Shown here piece after piece: positions 15,414 through 23,870 of a stretch of 64,000 nucleotides of DNA. The notes beneath the pieces were generated by a model, which ran no database searches, was not told the origin of the DNA, and was given only the letters and a program-made list of their open reading frames with translations. The translations under genes were made by a program, and so were the position numbers. The stretch is from Actinoplanes sp. L3-i22 (lineage in GTDB: Bacteria > Actinomycetota > Actinomycetes > Mycobacteriales > Micromonosporaceae), in the NCBI RefSeq assembly GCF_019704555.1, contig NZ_AP024745.1, forward strand, positions 11,893,501-11,957,500. Direction: 5' to 3'. Every line of letters starts with the position of its first letter. Within the stretch, counting starts at the first letter, position 1.

Positions 15414-17092
15414 TGCCGGCGACCACCCTGCTCGCGGCCGAGGCCTCGTCGAGCACCTCGCGCACGCTGACCATCACGCTGTTCCTGATCTTCGTGGCGA
15501 TCACCCTGGGCATCACCATCTGGGCGAGCCGGCAGACCAAGACCGCCACCGACTTCTACGCCGGTGGCCGGCAGTTCTCCGGCTTCCAGAACGGCATGGC
15601 GATCGGCGGCGACTACATGTCGGCCGCGTCGTTCCTCGGCATCGCCGGCCTGATCGCGCTCTACGGCTACGACGGCTTCCTCTACTCGATCGGCTTCCTG
15701 GTCGCGTGGCTGGTCGCGCTGCTGCTGGTCGCCGAGTTCCTGCGCAACTCGGGCCGCTACACGATGGCCGACGTGCTGGCGTTCCGGATGCGTCAGCGCC
15801 CGGTCCGTACCGCCGCCTCGGTCTCCACCGTGGTGGTGTCGATCTTCTACCTGATCGCGCAGATGGTCGGCGCCGGCGCGCTGGTGTCGCTGCTGCTCGG
15901 GATCACCGCGGACGAGACGTTCCTGGGGATGGACGCGAGCACCGCCAAGGTGTTCACGATCATCCTGGTCGGCGCGCTGATGATCGTCTACGTCGTGGTC
16001 GGCGGCATGAAGGGCACCACCTACGTCCAGATCGTCAAGGCGTTCATGCTGATGACCGGCGCCCTGGTGATGACGATCATGGTGCTCGCGCACTACAAGT
16101 TCAACCTGTCGACGCTGCTGGGTGACGCCGCCGCGCAGTCCGGCAAGGGGGCGGCGTTCCTCGAACCGGGCCTCCGGTACGGGGTCGAGACCGCCGGCGA
16201 CGCCACGAAGACCTTCTACAGCAAGATGGACCTGCTGTCGCTGGGCCTCGCGCTGGTGCTCGGCACGGCCGGTCTGCCGCACATCCTGACCCGGTTCTAC
16301 ACCGTGCCGACCGCCCGGATCGCCCGCAAGAGCGTGCTCTGGGCGATCGGCATCATCGGCGTCTTCTACCTGTTCACCCTGGCCCTGGGCTTCGGCGCGG
16401 CGGCTCTGGTGGGCGGCAAGGCGATCACCGCGCAGGACAAGGCCGGCAACACCGCCGCGCCGCAGCTCGCGCAGAAACTGGGCATCGACTACCTCGGCGG
16501 GGACACCGGCGGCGCGGTGCTGCTGGCGATCATCGCGGCGGTCGCGTTCGCCACCATCCTGGCGGTGGTGGCCGGTCTGACCCTGGCGTCGTCGTCGAGC
16601 ATCGCGCACGACTTCTACGCCAGCGTGATCAAGAAGGGCAACGCGTCCGAACGCAACGAGGTCGGCGTCGCCCGGATCTCGGCGCTGGTGATCGGCGCGA
16701 TCGCGATCGCGTTGTCGATCTTCGCGCAGAGCCTGAACGTGGCGTTCCTGGTGGCGCTCGCCTTCGCGGTGGCCGCCTCGGCGAACCTGCCGGCAGTCCT
16801 CTACAGCCTGTTCTGGAAGCGGTTCAACACCTCGGGCGCGCTCTGGTCGATCTACGGCGGTCTGCTCTCCGCGGTCATCCTGGTGTTCTTCTCGCCGGTC
16901 GTCTCCGGCACGCCCACCGCGATGTTCCCGCACGAGGACTGGCACTGGTTCCCGCTGTCCAACCCGGGCATCATCTCGATCCCGCTGGGCTTCTTCTTCG
17001 GCTGGCTGGGCACCGTGCTCACCAAGGAGACCGACGTGAAGAAGTACGCCGAGCTGGAAGTCCGTTCCTTGACCGGCCACGGCGCGCACTGA
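15413..17092 (+). CDS. Solute:sodium symporter (SSS family), ActP-like, copy 2
   Basis: 559 aa, about 13 membrane helices. Typical ActP/cation-acetate symporter features: TATDFYAGGRQFSGFQNGMAIGGDYMSAASFLG in helix 1-2, YTMADVLAFRMRQRPVR, GLPHILTRFYTVP and a C-terminal FFFGWLGTVLTKE. It is closer to the acetate symporter archetype than copy 1. Translationally coupled to the DUF485 gene before it. Probable role: sodium-driven uptake of acetate or a similar short carboxylate. Confidence 0.88.
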   Translation: MPATTLLAAEASSSTSRTLTITLFLIFVAITLGITIWASRQTKTATDFYAGGRQFSGFQNGMAIGGDYMSAASFLGIAGLIALYGYDGFLYSIGFLVAWLVALLLVAEFLRNSGRYTMADVLAFRMRQRPVRTAASVSTVVVSIFYLIAQMVGAGALVSLLLGITADETFLGMDASTAKVFTIILVGALMIVYVVVGGMKGTTYVQIVKAFMLMTGALVMTIMVLAHYKFNLSTLLGDAAAQSGKGAAFLEPGLRYGVETAGDATKTFYSKMDLLSLGLALVLGTAGLPHILTRFYTVPTARIARKSVLWAIGIIGVFYLFTLALGFGAAALVGGKAITAQDKAGNTAAPQLAQKLGIDYLGGDTGGAVLLAIIAAVAFATILAVVAGLTLASSSSIAHDFYASVIKKGNASERNEVGVARISALVIGAIAIALSIFAQSLNVAFLVALAFAVAASANLPAVLYSLFWKRFNTSGALWSIYGGLLSAVILVFFSPVVSGTPTAMFPHEDWHWFPLSNPGIISIPLGFFFGWLGTVLTKETDVKKYAELEVRSLTGHGAH

Positions 17093-17131
17093 GTCGTACC
17101 AAAAAGAAAGCCTTCCCCCTCAGCCCGGGCC

Positions 17132-17162
17132 GGTGTCGTCGCCGCGCCGGTCCGGGCCCGGG
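17132..17162 (+). terminator. Weak hairpin after symporter
   Basis: CCCGGGCC pairs with GGCCCGGG across a long loop; no T-tract. It lies between the symporter and the LCP gene. Confidence 0.35.
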
Positions 17163-17227
17163 AGCACCCATCTCCCACCTTCGTGCCGTACCCCTGGCGG
17201 CTAACCGGATCACGGGCGATTCCGACC

Positions 17228-17233
17228 TAATGT
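17228..17233 (+). promoter_or_regulatory. Leaderless-type -10 TAATGT for LCP gene
   Basis: TAATGT lies 6 nt before ATG 17240; no Shine-Dalgarno sequence. Confidence 0.6.
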
Positions 17234-17239
17234 GGTCCC

Positions 17240-18367
17240 ATGTCTGCGACCACCTCTCCCAGCGGCAACTCCTCCGGACGGGCCTCCGTCCCGCCGTCCG
17301 GGCCGGCTTCCGCCCGGCCCACGGGACCGGGCGATCGGGGTCACTCCTACCAGGGCGGCAAGGGCCCGCGGGTCCGCCCGCGCTGGGGCCGCATCGCGCT
17401 CGTCGCCGGCGGCGTGGCGGTGATCCTCGCCCTGGTCGGTGGCATCTTCGCGGTCAACTACGTGAGCGGGATCGACAAGGATCTCAAGCGGACCAACGCG
17501 TTCTCCGGGCTCAGCGCGGACCGGCCGGCCAAGACGGTCGAGGGCGCGGTCAACATCCTGCTGGTCGGCAGCGACTCGCGGGACCCGGACACCAAGGACG
17601 ACGCGGCCAACGCCTGGCGCGCGGACACGCTGATGGTCATGCACGTGCCGGCCGACCACAAGTCTGCGCAGCTCATCTCGATCCCGCGGGACCTGTGGGT
17701 GGTCGTCCCGAAGAGCAATGACGCGGCCTGCAGCGACGGCTCCCGCGCCAAGATCAACGCGTCGTTCGCCTTCGGTGGCCTGCCCCGCGCGGTGCACACC
17801 GTCGAGTGCCTGACCGACGTGAAGATCGACAACGTGATGGCGATCGACTTCGGCGGCTTCAAGGAGGTCACCGACGCGCTCGGTGGCGTGGACCTGAAGG
17901 TCGACCAGAGCATCACCTCGATCCACAAGCCGTTCCGGGTGTTCAAGAAGGGCATGATGCACATGGACGGCGCCCAGGCGCTGGACTGGGTGCGTCAGCG
18001 CAAGCAGTTCCCCCGCGGCGACTTCGCCCGCATGCAGCACCAGCAGGAGTTCCTCAAGGCGCTGATGGACAAGGCGGCCAGCAGCGGCACCCTGACCAGC
18101 CCGGGCAAGCTCGACGGCTTCCTCAACGCGGTGGCCAAGGCGGTCACCGTCGACCAGGACTTCTCGCTCAAGGACATGGTGTTGCAGTTCCGCAGCCTCC
18201 GCGGCGACAACCTGACGTTCCTGACCAGCCCGAACAAGGGCAGCGAGACGATCGCCGGGCAGTCCGTGGTGGTCTCCGACCGGGAGAAGGCGCTGGCCCT
18301 GTTCCAGGCGGTCGCCGCCGACAAGATGGCCGAGTGGATGGCGGCCAACCCGGTCAAGAAGTCGTGA
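17240..18367 (+). CDS. LytR-CpsA-Psr family glycopolymer ligase
   Basis: 375 aa. A Pro/Ser/Gly-rich cytoplasmic tail (1-48), one membrane helix (about 51-74), then an extracytoplasmic LCP domain (about 105-265). Conserved pieces: NILLVGSDSR, WRADTLMVMHV, LISIPRDLWV, KINASFAFGG, and a basic DWVRQRKQFPRGDFARMQHQQ that binds the pyrophosphate of the lipid carrier. LCP enzymes attach wall teichoic acid, arabinogalactan or capsule to peptidoglycan. The C-terminal region (about 275-375) has no LytR_C domain that I recognise. Confidence 0.9.
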   Translation: MSATTSPSGNSSGRASVPPSGPASARPTGPGDRGHSYQGGKGPRVRPRWGRIALVAGGVAVILALVGGIFAVNYVSGIDKDLKRTNAFSGLSADRPAKTVEGAVNILLVGSDSRDPDTKDDAANAWRADTLMVMHVPADHKSAQLISIPRDLWVVVPKSNDAACSDGSRAKINASFAFGGLPRAVHTVECLTDVKIDNVMAIDFGGFKEVTDALGGVDLKVDQSITSIHKPFRVFKKGMMHMDGAQALDWVRQRKQFPRGDFARMQHQQEFLKALMDKAASSGTLTSPGKLDGFLNAVAKAVTVDQDFSLKDMVLQFRSLRGDNLTFLTSPNKGSETIAGQSVVVSDREKALALFQAVAADKMAEWMAANPVKKS

Positions 18368-18382
18368 CCGAATCCGGGGTCG

Positions 18383-18388
18383 TACGCT
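18383..18388 (+). promoter_or_regulatory. Leaderless-type -10 TACGCT for rhodanese gene
   Basis: TACGCT lies 7 nt before GTG 18396. Confidence 0.55.
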
Positions 18389-18395
18389 GGTAGCC

Positions 18396-18731
18396 GTGTT
18401 CGGACCTCAGGTACCCAGCGTGACCCCGGATCAGGTCGATTCCGACGCCTATCTCCTCGACGTGCGCGAGCCGGATGAATGGACCGCCGGCCACGCGCCG
18501 GGCGCCCATCACCTGCCGATGATGGAGGTGCCGGCCCGGATGGCCGAGGTGCCCAACGACGGCGAGGTCGTGGTGATCTGCCGCGCCGGCGGGCGCTCCG
18601 GCCAGGTGGTCGGCTATTTGATCAACAACGGCTGGGACAACGTGCGCAACCTAGACGGCGGGATGCAGTCGTGGGCGGCGGCCGGCCGCGACGTGGTCAG
18701 CGAGGACGGGCAACCGGCCCGGGTGTTGTGA
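18396..18731 (+). CDS. Single-domain rhodanese
   Basis: 111 aa forming one rhodanese homology domain: YLLDVREPDEWTAGHAPGAHHLPMMEV and the active loop ICRAGGRSGQ with catalytic Cys62. Single-domain rhodaneses carry persulfide sulfur for detoxification or cofactor assembly, and could in principle supply sulfur to the molybdopterin genes further right, though nothing links them directly. The stop overlaps the next start (GTGA). Confidence 0.9.
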   Translation: MFGPQVPSVTPDQVDSDAYLLDVREPDEWTAGHAPGAHHLPMMEVPARMAEVPNDGEVVVICRAGGRSGQVVGYLINNGWDNVRNLDGGMQSWAAAGRDVVSEDGQPARVL

Positions 18732-19516
18732 CCGGCTATCGGCCTCTCGTCTTCGCGCATCGCGGGGGCGCCGACGCGCTGCCCGAGCACACGCTCGGGG
18801 CCTACCTGCGCGCGCTGGACGAGGGCGTCGACGGCCTGGAGTGCGACGTCCGGCTGACCCGCGACGGGCACCTGGTCTGCTTCCACGACCGGAACCTGAG
18901 CCGCACCAGCAACGGCCGGGGCCTGGTCAGCCGGCGCACCCTGGCCGAGCTCGACCGGCTGAACTACGGCTCCTGGCACCCCGGCTACCCGGCCGACGAG
19001 GAGCTTCCCGACCTGAGCCGGCTGCTCACCCTGGAGCGCCTGCTCGAGGCGGTGCGCGACTCCGGCCGCGCGGTGCGGCTGCTGATCGAGACCAAACACC
19101 CCTCGATGTACGGCGCCGAGGTGGAACGCCGCCTGATCAAGATGCTCCGCAAGTTCGGGCTGGCCGAGCCGAAGCCGGACGATCCGGTGCAGGTGACGGT
19201 GATGTCCTTCGCGGCGCTCGCGCTGCGCCGGATCCGCGCTCAGGCGCCCGGTGTGCCGACCGTCTACCTGATGGAGCTCCTGCCGCCGATGGCCGGCAAG
19301 GGGAAGCTGCCGTTCGGCTCCCGGATCGCCGGGCCGGGCGTGGAGCTGCTCCGCAACCGGCCCGGTCTGCTGCCGGCGATGCGGGCGGCCGGCCACCAGG
19401 TCTACGTGTGGACCGTCAACGAGCCGGACGATCTGGAGCTGGTGCTCCGGCACCAGGTGGACGGCGTGATCAGCGACCGGCCACGGTTCGTCCTGGAACG
19501 CCTGGAGCAGATGTGA
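18728..19516 (+). CDS. Glycerophosphodiester phosphodiesterase
   Basis: 262-aa cytoplasmic GDPD enzyme with TIM-barrel landmarks: FAHRGGADALPEHTLGAY (catalytic His), GLECDVRLTRDGHLVCFHD (metal-binding Glu/Asp and second His), LIETKHP, and a terminal VWTVNEPDDLELVL-VDGVISDRP. It hydrolyses glycerophosphodiesters to glycerol-3-phosphate and an alcohol. GTG 18728 overlaps the rhodanese stop, so both are made from one transcript. No signal peptide. Confidence 0.92.
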   Translation: MTGYRPLVFAHRGGADALPEHTLGAYLRALDEGVDGLECDVRLTRDGHLVCFHDRNLSRTSNGRGLVSRRTLAELDRLNYGSWHPGYPADEELPDLSRLLTLERLLEAVRDSGRAVRLLIETKHPSMYGAEVERRLIKMLRKFGLAEPKPDDPVQVTVMSFAALALRRIRAQAPGVPTVYLMELLPPMAGKGKLPFGSRIAGPGVELLRNRPGLLPAMRAAGHQVYVWTVNEPDDLELVLRHQVDGVISDRPRFVLERLEQM

Positions 19517-19564
19517 TCGCGCACACATCTGCAGGATGCTGAGCGGCGGGGCAGACTCGCAGAC

Positions 19565-20746
19565 ATGCCGGATCGTCCCGACTATCCAGCGCTGACCCGG
19601 GGTCAGATCGCGGTCCTCGACCGCGTCAACGCCGGGGAGAGCGGCCTGCCCGTGCTCCAGCAGCTGGTCCAGCTGGCCCAGGACGTGCTCGGCGCGCGCG
19701 GCGCCGGCTTCGCGGAGTACTCCGGCGGCCACGGCCGGATCATCGCGGCCACCGGCGTGTGCGAGGCGGCCGTCGGCCGCCGGGTCGAGCGCCGGCTGGA
19801 GTCCGGCGCCCGCACCCTGCTGGTGCCACTCGACTCGGTGAACGACGAGTTCGCCCGGCAGATCGAGGGCGGCGAGCTGCGGCACATGCTCGGCGCCCGC
19901 TGCGAGGCCGGGGACACGTTCGCCGGCTCGGTGCACGTCTACTTCGGCGCCGACGCCGGCGAGCCCGGGCCGGAGCATCACGCCGTGCTCGAGCTGCTGG
20001 CCGGGCTGGTCGGCCGGCTCTACGGCCGCGGCGCCGGGCTGCCGGTGCACCCGGTGACCGCGCCGGCCCAGGCCGACCGGGATCTCTGGGTCGCGGTCAC
20101 CAGCCACGAGCTGCGCACCCCGGTCACCGTGATCAAGGGGTACGCGGACACCCTCACCAACCACTGGGAGACGCTCGGCGAGCCGGGCCGCCGGGAAGCC
20201 GTCCGGGTGATCGGCAACCGGGCCGGCGAGCTGGCCCGGCTGGTCGACCGGCTGCTGTCGGCGGCCAGCGACGGGGTGCTCGGCTCCGCGCCGGCCGGGC
20301 CGTTCGACCTGGTCGAGGCGCTGCGCGAGGCGGCCGGGGAGCTGCCGGCCGACCTGCGCCGGCGGTTGAAGCTCGGGGACATGCCGGAAAACCTGCCGAA
20401 GGCGTACGGGCACCGCGACACGATCGCCACGATCCTCACCGAGCTGTCCACGAACGCGGAGAAGTACTCCCCGCCGGACAGCACCGTCGAGGTGTGCTCC
20501 GGGACCGACGACGACACCCTGCTCTTCCGGGTCTCCGACCGGGGCGCCGGCATCGCGCCCGAGCACGTCGAGCACGCCTTCGAGCGGTACTGGCAGGCCG
20601 AGGGCGGCGACCGGCACCACCACCCGGGCGCCGGCCTGGGCCTCTACCTGGTCCGGCAGATGGTCGAGCGCCAGCACGGCTGGGTCTCGCTGCGCCCGCG
20701 TGAGGGCGGCGGCACGGTCGCCGAGGTCCGCCTGCGCCGCGCCTAG
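19565..20746 (+). CDS. Orphan soluble sensor histidine kinase
   Basis: 393 aa, no membrane helix. The N-terminal GAF-like region (about 25-165) is followed by HisKA with His181 in TSHELRTPVTVIKGY and an ATPase domain with ELSTNAEKYSPP, DRGAGIAPE and GAGLGLYLV. No response regulator is adjacent, so its partner lies elsewhere. A CAGACT hexamer 7 nt before ATG 19565 could serve as -10 for a leaderless transcript. Confidence 0.88.
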   Translation: MPDRPDYPALTRGQIAVLDRVNAGESGLPVLQQLVQLAQDVLGARGAGFAEYSGGHGRIIAATGVCEAAVGRRVERRLESGARTLLVPLDSVNDEFARQIEGGELRHMLGARCEAGDTFAGSVHVYFGADAGEPGPEHHAVLELLAGLVGRLYGRGAGLPVHPVTAPAQADRDLWVAVTSHELRTPVTVIKGYADTLTNHWETLGEPGRREAVRVIGNRAGELARLVDRLLSAASDGVLGSAPAGPFDLVEALREAAGELPADLRRRLKLGDMPENLPKAYGHRDTIATILTELSTNAEKYSPPDSTVEVCSGTDDDTLLFRVSDRGAGIAPEHVEHAFERYWQAEGGDRHHHPGAGLGLYLVRQMVERQHGWVSLRPREGGGTVAEVRLRRA

Positions 20747-20802
20747 GGCTGACTTGACCCGGCCGGGGTGGGCCGCGTCACCGCTTTACGGGCGACACCG
20801 CC

Positions 20803-20808
20803 TAGGCT
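20803..20808 (+). promoter_or_regulatory. Leaderless-type -10 TAGGCT for DUF5926 gene
   Basis: TAGGCT lies 8 nt before GTG 20817; no Shine-Dalgarno sequence. It decides the start against longer upstream frames. Confidence 0.6.
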
Positions 20809-20816
20809 GTTCCCCC

Positions 20817-21689
20817 GTGAGCAAGCGTCGTAAGTCCCAGTCCGAGCCCAAGACCAAGGTGCGCGACATCTTCGTCGCCCGCCCGTTCGAGGGTCTGACC
20901 GACGAGCCCGAGTGGGTCGCGCTGCGGGAGCTGGTCCCGGCCGCCTCCGCGCCGCTGACCCTGAAGCCGGAGATCGTCGAGGAGTACGGCGACCGCCCGG
21001 TCACGCTCTCCACCGTGCTCCCGATGGCCTGGCCGGCCATGTCCCGCCAGGACGGGCAGGTCTTCATCGGCCTGCAGCGGCACGTCCAGTCCGGGGACGT
21101 CTCGCGCGACCTGGCCGTGGCGATTCTTTCCGCGCTGCGGACCAAGCCCGGCGACCCGGTCTCCGTGCCGGCGCTGCCCGGCGAGGGCCCGCGCCTGCAG
21201 GACGTGCTGGTCGACGGCCCGCTCGAGATCACCATGCAGGACGGCTTCGAGTACTGGCTGGACCCCGAGCAGCTGCAGGACGCCAGCGTGAAGGCGTCGC
21301 TGGAGCGGGCGAACGCGTCGATCTACCCGACCGTGCGCCTGGCCGCGGCCAAGGCGGCGTACTGGTGCCGGATCGCGCCGGACAAGGGCCACGTCCGCTG
21401 GGTGCTCGGCGACGACGAGGACCAGGGGCTGGACACGCTGGCCCGGCTGTCCGCCGCGGGCGAGCTGGTGCTGCGCGAGGACACCAAGTTCGCCGGCATG
21501 TTCCGCGCGCACGGCCTGTTGGTGCCGGTCTGGGACATCCCGGGCGAGCCGGAGGCGGCCGACTGGGAGGCGCCGCTGGCCGACTTCGCCAAGCGCTACC
21601 AGGACACGTTCGCGATCACCGAGCCGCTCGACGCCGCCGCGCGCCGCGCCAAGCAGGGCCTGATCGGCCGCCAGCTGACGCTGCGCTGA
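20817..21689 (+). CDS. DUF5926 family protein
   Basis: 290 aa, soluble, conserved in Actinobacteria under DUF5926; function unknown. A basic N-terminus (MSKRRKSQSEPKTKVRD) precedes RPFEGLTDEPEWVALRELVPAASAPL and a mixed alpha/beta body. Acidic patches such as GDDEDQGLDTLARL lie in the C-terminal half. The basic tail may bind nucleic acid or the ribosome, but that is conjecture. Copy 2 of the dispersed repeat starts about 20 bp after its stop. Confidence 0.72.
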   Translation: MSKRRKSQSEPKTKVRDIFVARPFEGLTDEPEWVALRELVPAASAPLTLKPEIVEEYGDRPVTLSTVLPMAWPAMSRQDGQVFIGLQRHVQSGDVSRDLAVAILSALRTKPGDPVSVPALPGEGPRLQDVLVDGPLEITMQDGFEYWLDPEQLQDASVKASLERANASIYPTVRLAAAKAAYWCRIAPDKGHVRWVLGDDEDQGLDTLARLSAAGELVLREDTKFAGMFRAHGLLVPVWDIPGEPEAADWEAPLADFAKRYQDTFAITEPLDAAARRAKQGLIGRQLTLR

Positions 21690-21710
21690 CCTCCCGGCGG
21701 CCTTCGGCAG

Positions 21711-21857
21711 GAAGATCAAATTCTTCTTTGCCTCGGTCCGCCGGGGTACAGATCGTCGCTCCCGCGGGGACCCTTCCGGTCCTCGCAGGGCGCTGGCGCG
21801 CCCAGAACGCGAGGCCCTCCAGGGCGATGTCCGTGGGTGGTCGCGGTTTCAAAGGAC
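21711..21857 (+). repeat. Dispersed ~145-bp repeat, copy 2
   Basis: Same blocks in the same order as copy 1 (752-893). The outer stem here is built on CCTCGC/GCGAGG where copy 1 has CTTCGC/GCGAAG, a paired change; one other stem position is mismatched. It sits between the convergent ends of the DUF5926 gene and the gene at 21874. Confidence 0.88.
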
Positions 21858-21873
21858 CCGAAAACCCGTGGCC

Positions 21874-22338
21874 TCAGCGGCCGGTCCGGGTGAAGTCGGC
21901 GATCCAGTTCGGCTCCCAGGTCTCGCCCTTGTCGGTGGAGAAGGCCTGCTCCCAGCGGGCCGACTCGGCGGTGATCCCGGACCACAGGAACCGGACCCGG
22001 ATCGGCTGCCCGTCCCACTCCTCGTCGTCGTAGAAGCGGCCGCACCCGTCCGCCTCGAACCGGCCCACGGTCGGCGGCAGGGCCAGCCCGCCCCCGCTGC
22101 GCGCCCAGTAGAGCGACCACAGGTCGGTGCCCGGGTCGTACAACCGCACGGTCAGCCCGAACGAGTCCCCGAAGCGGACCTCGTCGACGTTGCCGGCGCC
22201 GTCGAAGATGTTCCAGCAGCGGGTGGTCGCGCTGACCTCGTACCAGTCGTCGGACCCGGCCAGCGCCTTCCGCAGCCGCCGCTGCTTCGAGCTCCAGGTC
22301 CCGACGAAGAAGTCAAAGTTGTTCTCGGCAAGCGTCAT
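21874..22338 (-). CDS. Lipocalin/DUF1579-like protein
   Basis: 154 aa, probably a beta-barrel. The opening NNFDFFVGTWSSKQRRL and repeated short strands rich in Trp and Gly resemble DUF1579-type proteins, which have no settled function. No signal peptide. ATG 22338 has a TAGCGT hexamer 6 nt upstream. A perfect dyad (22361-22379) lies between this promoter and arcA. Confidence 0.6.
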   Translation of the reverse strand: MTLAENNFDFFVGTWSSKQRRLRKALAGSDDWYEVSATTRCWNIFDGAGNVDEVRFGDSFGLTVRLYDPGTDLWSLYWARSGGGLALPPTVGRFEADGCGRFYDDEEWDGQPIRVRFLWSGITAESARWEQAFSTDKGETWEPNWIADFTRTGR

Positions 22339-22344
22339 GACCGG

Positions 22345-22350
22345 ACGCTA
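22345..22350 (-). promoter_or_regulatory. Leaderless-type -10 TAGCGT for gene at 21874
   Basis: On the minus strand TAGCGT lies 6 nt before ATG 22338. Confidence 0.55.
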
Positions 22351-22360
22351 GGCCCGGCCC

Positions 22361-22379
22361 CCTGACACCTTCTGTCAGG
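22361..22379. promoter_or_regulatory. Perfect dyad CCTGACA-N5-TGTCAGG
   Basis: 7-bp arms, 5-nt spacer, immediately past the arcA stop and about 10 bp upstream of the -10 of the next minus-strand gene. Either an operator over its -35 region or an arcA terminator; there is no T-tract, which favours an operator. Confidence 0.55.
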
Positions 22380-22380
22380 T

Positions 22381-23577
22381 TCAGCCGGCCAGCGGATCCC
22401 GCAGGATCGGGCAGCTCATGCAGCGAGGGCCGCCTCGGCCGCTGCCGAGTTCCGACCCCTGGATCCGGATGACCTCGATGCCGGCGTGCTCCAACTGGGC
22501 GTTCGTCTCCACGTTGCGCTCGTAGGCGACGCACAGCCGCGGGGCCAGGGCCAGCGTGTTGTTGCCGTCGTCCCACTGCTCACGCTCGGCGGTGACCGGG
22601 TCCAGGCCGGTGTCGATCACACGCAGCCGGTCGATCCCCATCGCCTCGGCGGCCGCCTCCAGGAACGGGCGCGGCGGCCGTACGCTCAATTGCTCTTGAT
22701 CTTGACCGGAAGTGATGGTCCACGCCTGGAGCGTGTCGGCGACGTTGGGGTACATCACCACGGCGTCCGCGTCCACCATGGTGCAGACGGTGTCGAGGTG
22801 CATGGTGGCGCGCTCCTGCGCGATCGGCACGGCCAGCACGGTGTGCGCCAGACCGGCCGCCAGCACCCGGCGGGCCAGCCGCTCGGCCCCGGCCGGCGTG
22901 GTCCGCTCGCCGACGCCGATCGCCAGCACCTGGGGCGCGAGCACCAGCACGTCACCGCCCTCGACGTGCTCCAGCGCCGGGTCGTAGAGCAGCTCGGCGC
23001 GGGCGAAGCGCGGGTGGTACCGGTACACCGCGTGGGTGAGCGTGGTCTCCCGCCGCCGGGCCGGCATCGCCAGGCTGGTCACCGCGACCCGGTCGCGCAC
23101 CCAGACCGACGAGTCCCGGGTGAAGAGCAGATTGGGCAGCGGGTCGATGACGAAGTCGCTGCGCGCCAGCATCTCGTAGACCAGGCTGCCACCGCCCGGC
23201 TTGACCTCCTCATGGGCCAGACCGGCGACGAGCACCTCGGCGAGCCGGTCCGGATCCTGGTCGGCCAGGTAGTCGGCGACCCCGGCGCGCAGGCCGTCGC
23301 CGAGCCGCGCGTCGGCGAGCACCCCGGCGGTCAGCTCCGCGCGGGCCGCCGGCACGGCGAGCGTCTCGGCGAGCAACTGAGAGAGATAGAGCACCTCGAC
23401 ACCGCGGGACCGCAGTGCCTCGGCGAACCGATCATGCTCCTCCTGGGCCCGGCCGACCCAGGGGATGCCATCGAAGAGCAACGAGCCGCTGTTCCGCGGC
23501 GTGAGCCTGGCCAGCTCTTTTCCCGGTCGGTGGAGGAGGACGGTGCGCAGGCGGCTGACTTCACTGTCGACGTACAC
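22381..23577 (-). CDS. arcA: Arginine deiminase
   Basis: 398-aa enzyme converting arginine to citrulline and ammonia. Family blocks: [65 protein letters not shown] and the terminal [10 protein letters not shown] with catalytic Cys386. I prefer GTG 23577 over the longer frame from 23619: it matches the usual N-terminus and a TAACGT sits 7 nt upstream. No arcB or arcC is adjacent, so it is not a classic arginine-fermentation operon; a role in acid or nitrogen metabolism is likely. A DDAH-like gene lies at 33190. Confidence 0.93.
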   Translation of the reverse strand: MYVDSEVSRLRTVLLHRPGKELARLTPRNSGSLLFDGIPWVGRAQEEHDRFAEALRSRGVEVLYLSQLLAETLAVPAARAELTAGVLADARLGDGLRAGVADYLADQDPDRLAEVLVAGLAHEEVKPGGGSLVYEMLARSDFVIDPLPNLLFTRDSSVWVRDRVAVTSLAMPARRRETTLTHAVYRYHPRFARAELLYDPALEHVEGGDVLVLAPQVLAIGVGERTTPAGAERLARRVLAAGLAHTVLAVPIAQERATMHLDTVCTMVDADAVVMYPNVADTLQAWTITSGQDQEQLSVRPPRPFLEAAAEAMGIDRLRVIDTGLDPVTAEREQWDDGNNTLALAPRLCVAYERNVETNAQLEHAGIEVIRIQGSELGSGRGGPRCMSCPILRDPLAG

Positions 23578-23584
23578 CAGGCCG

Positions 23585-23590
23585 ACGTTA
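23585..23590 (-). promoter_or_regulatory. Leaderless-type -10 TAACGT for arcA
   Basis: On the minus strand TAACGT lies 7 nt before GTG 23577, favouring that start. Confidence 0.5.
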
Positions 23591-23740
23591 GTCCGTACCG
23601 AACGCGATCGCCCGGTCACGTTCTGATCTAGATCCTGAGACGGGCATGCACCGATCCGGCGTCAGGGATAACTTGGCAGAGTGCGACGAAACCCCGGACC
23701 GCTCGTGTGGAGTAGCACTATCCGCAAGAAGAGGTTGTCC

Positions 23741-23803
23741 GTGAATGCGGTATTCATCCACACTTCTTTCTCTTTCTTTCCACTCCGCCGCCCTTCTCCG
23801 TGA
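23741..23803 (+). CDS. Possible 20-aa peptide (MNAVFIHTSF...)
   Basis: GTG preceded by AAGAGG at 6-nt spacing opens a 20-codon frame rich in Phe and Ser, ending before the promoter of the next gene. Base composition is lower in GC than its surroundings. No known family; it could be chance. Confidence 0.22.
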   Translation: MNAVFIHTSFSFFPLRRPSP

Positions 23804-23817
23804 GGGGCTGAGCACGT

Positions 23818-23823
23818 ACGGTA
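23818..23823 (+). promoter_or_regulatory. Probable -10 TACGGT for NERD-like gene
   Basis: TACGGT 48 nt before GTG 23871 would give a transcript with a leader of about 40 nt carrying the GGAGG Shine-Dalgarno sequence. Confidence 0.4.
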
Positions 23824-23870
23824 GTTGGAAACAGAGAGCCAGCCCGAAAGACCTTTTGCCGGAGGTCGCA

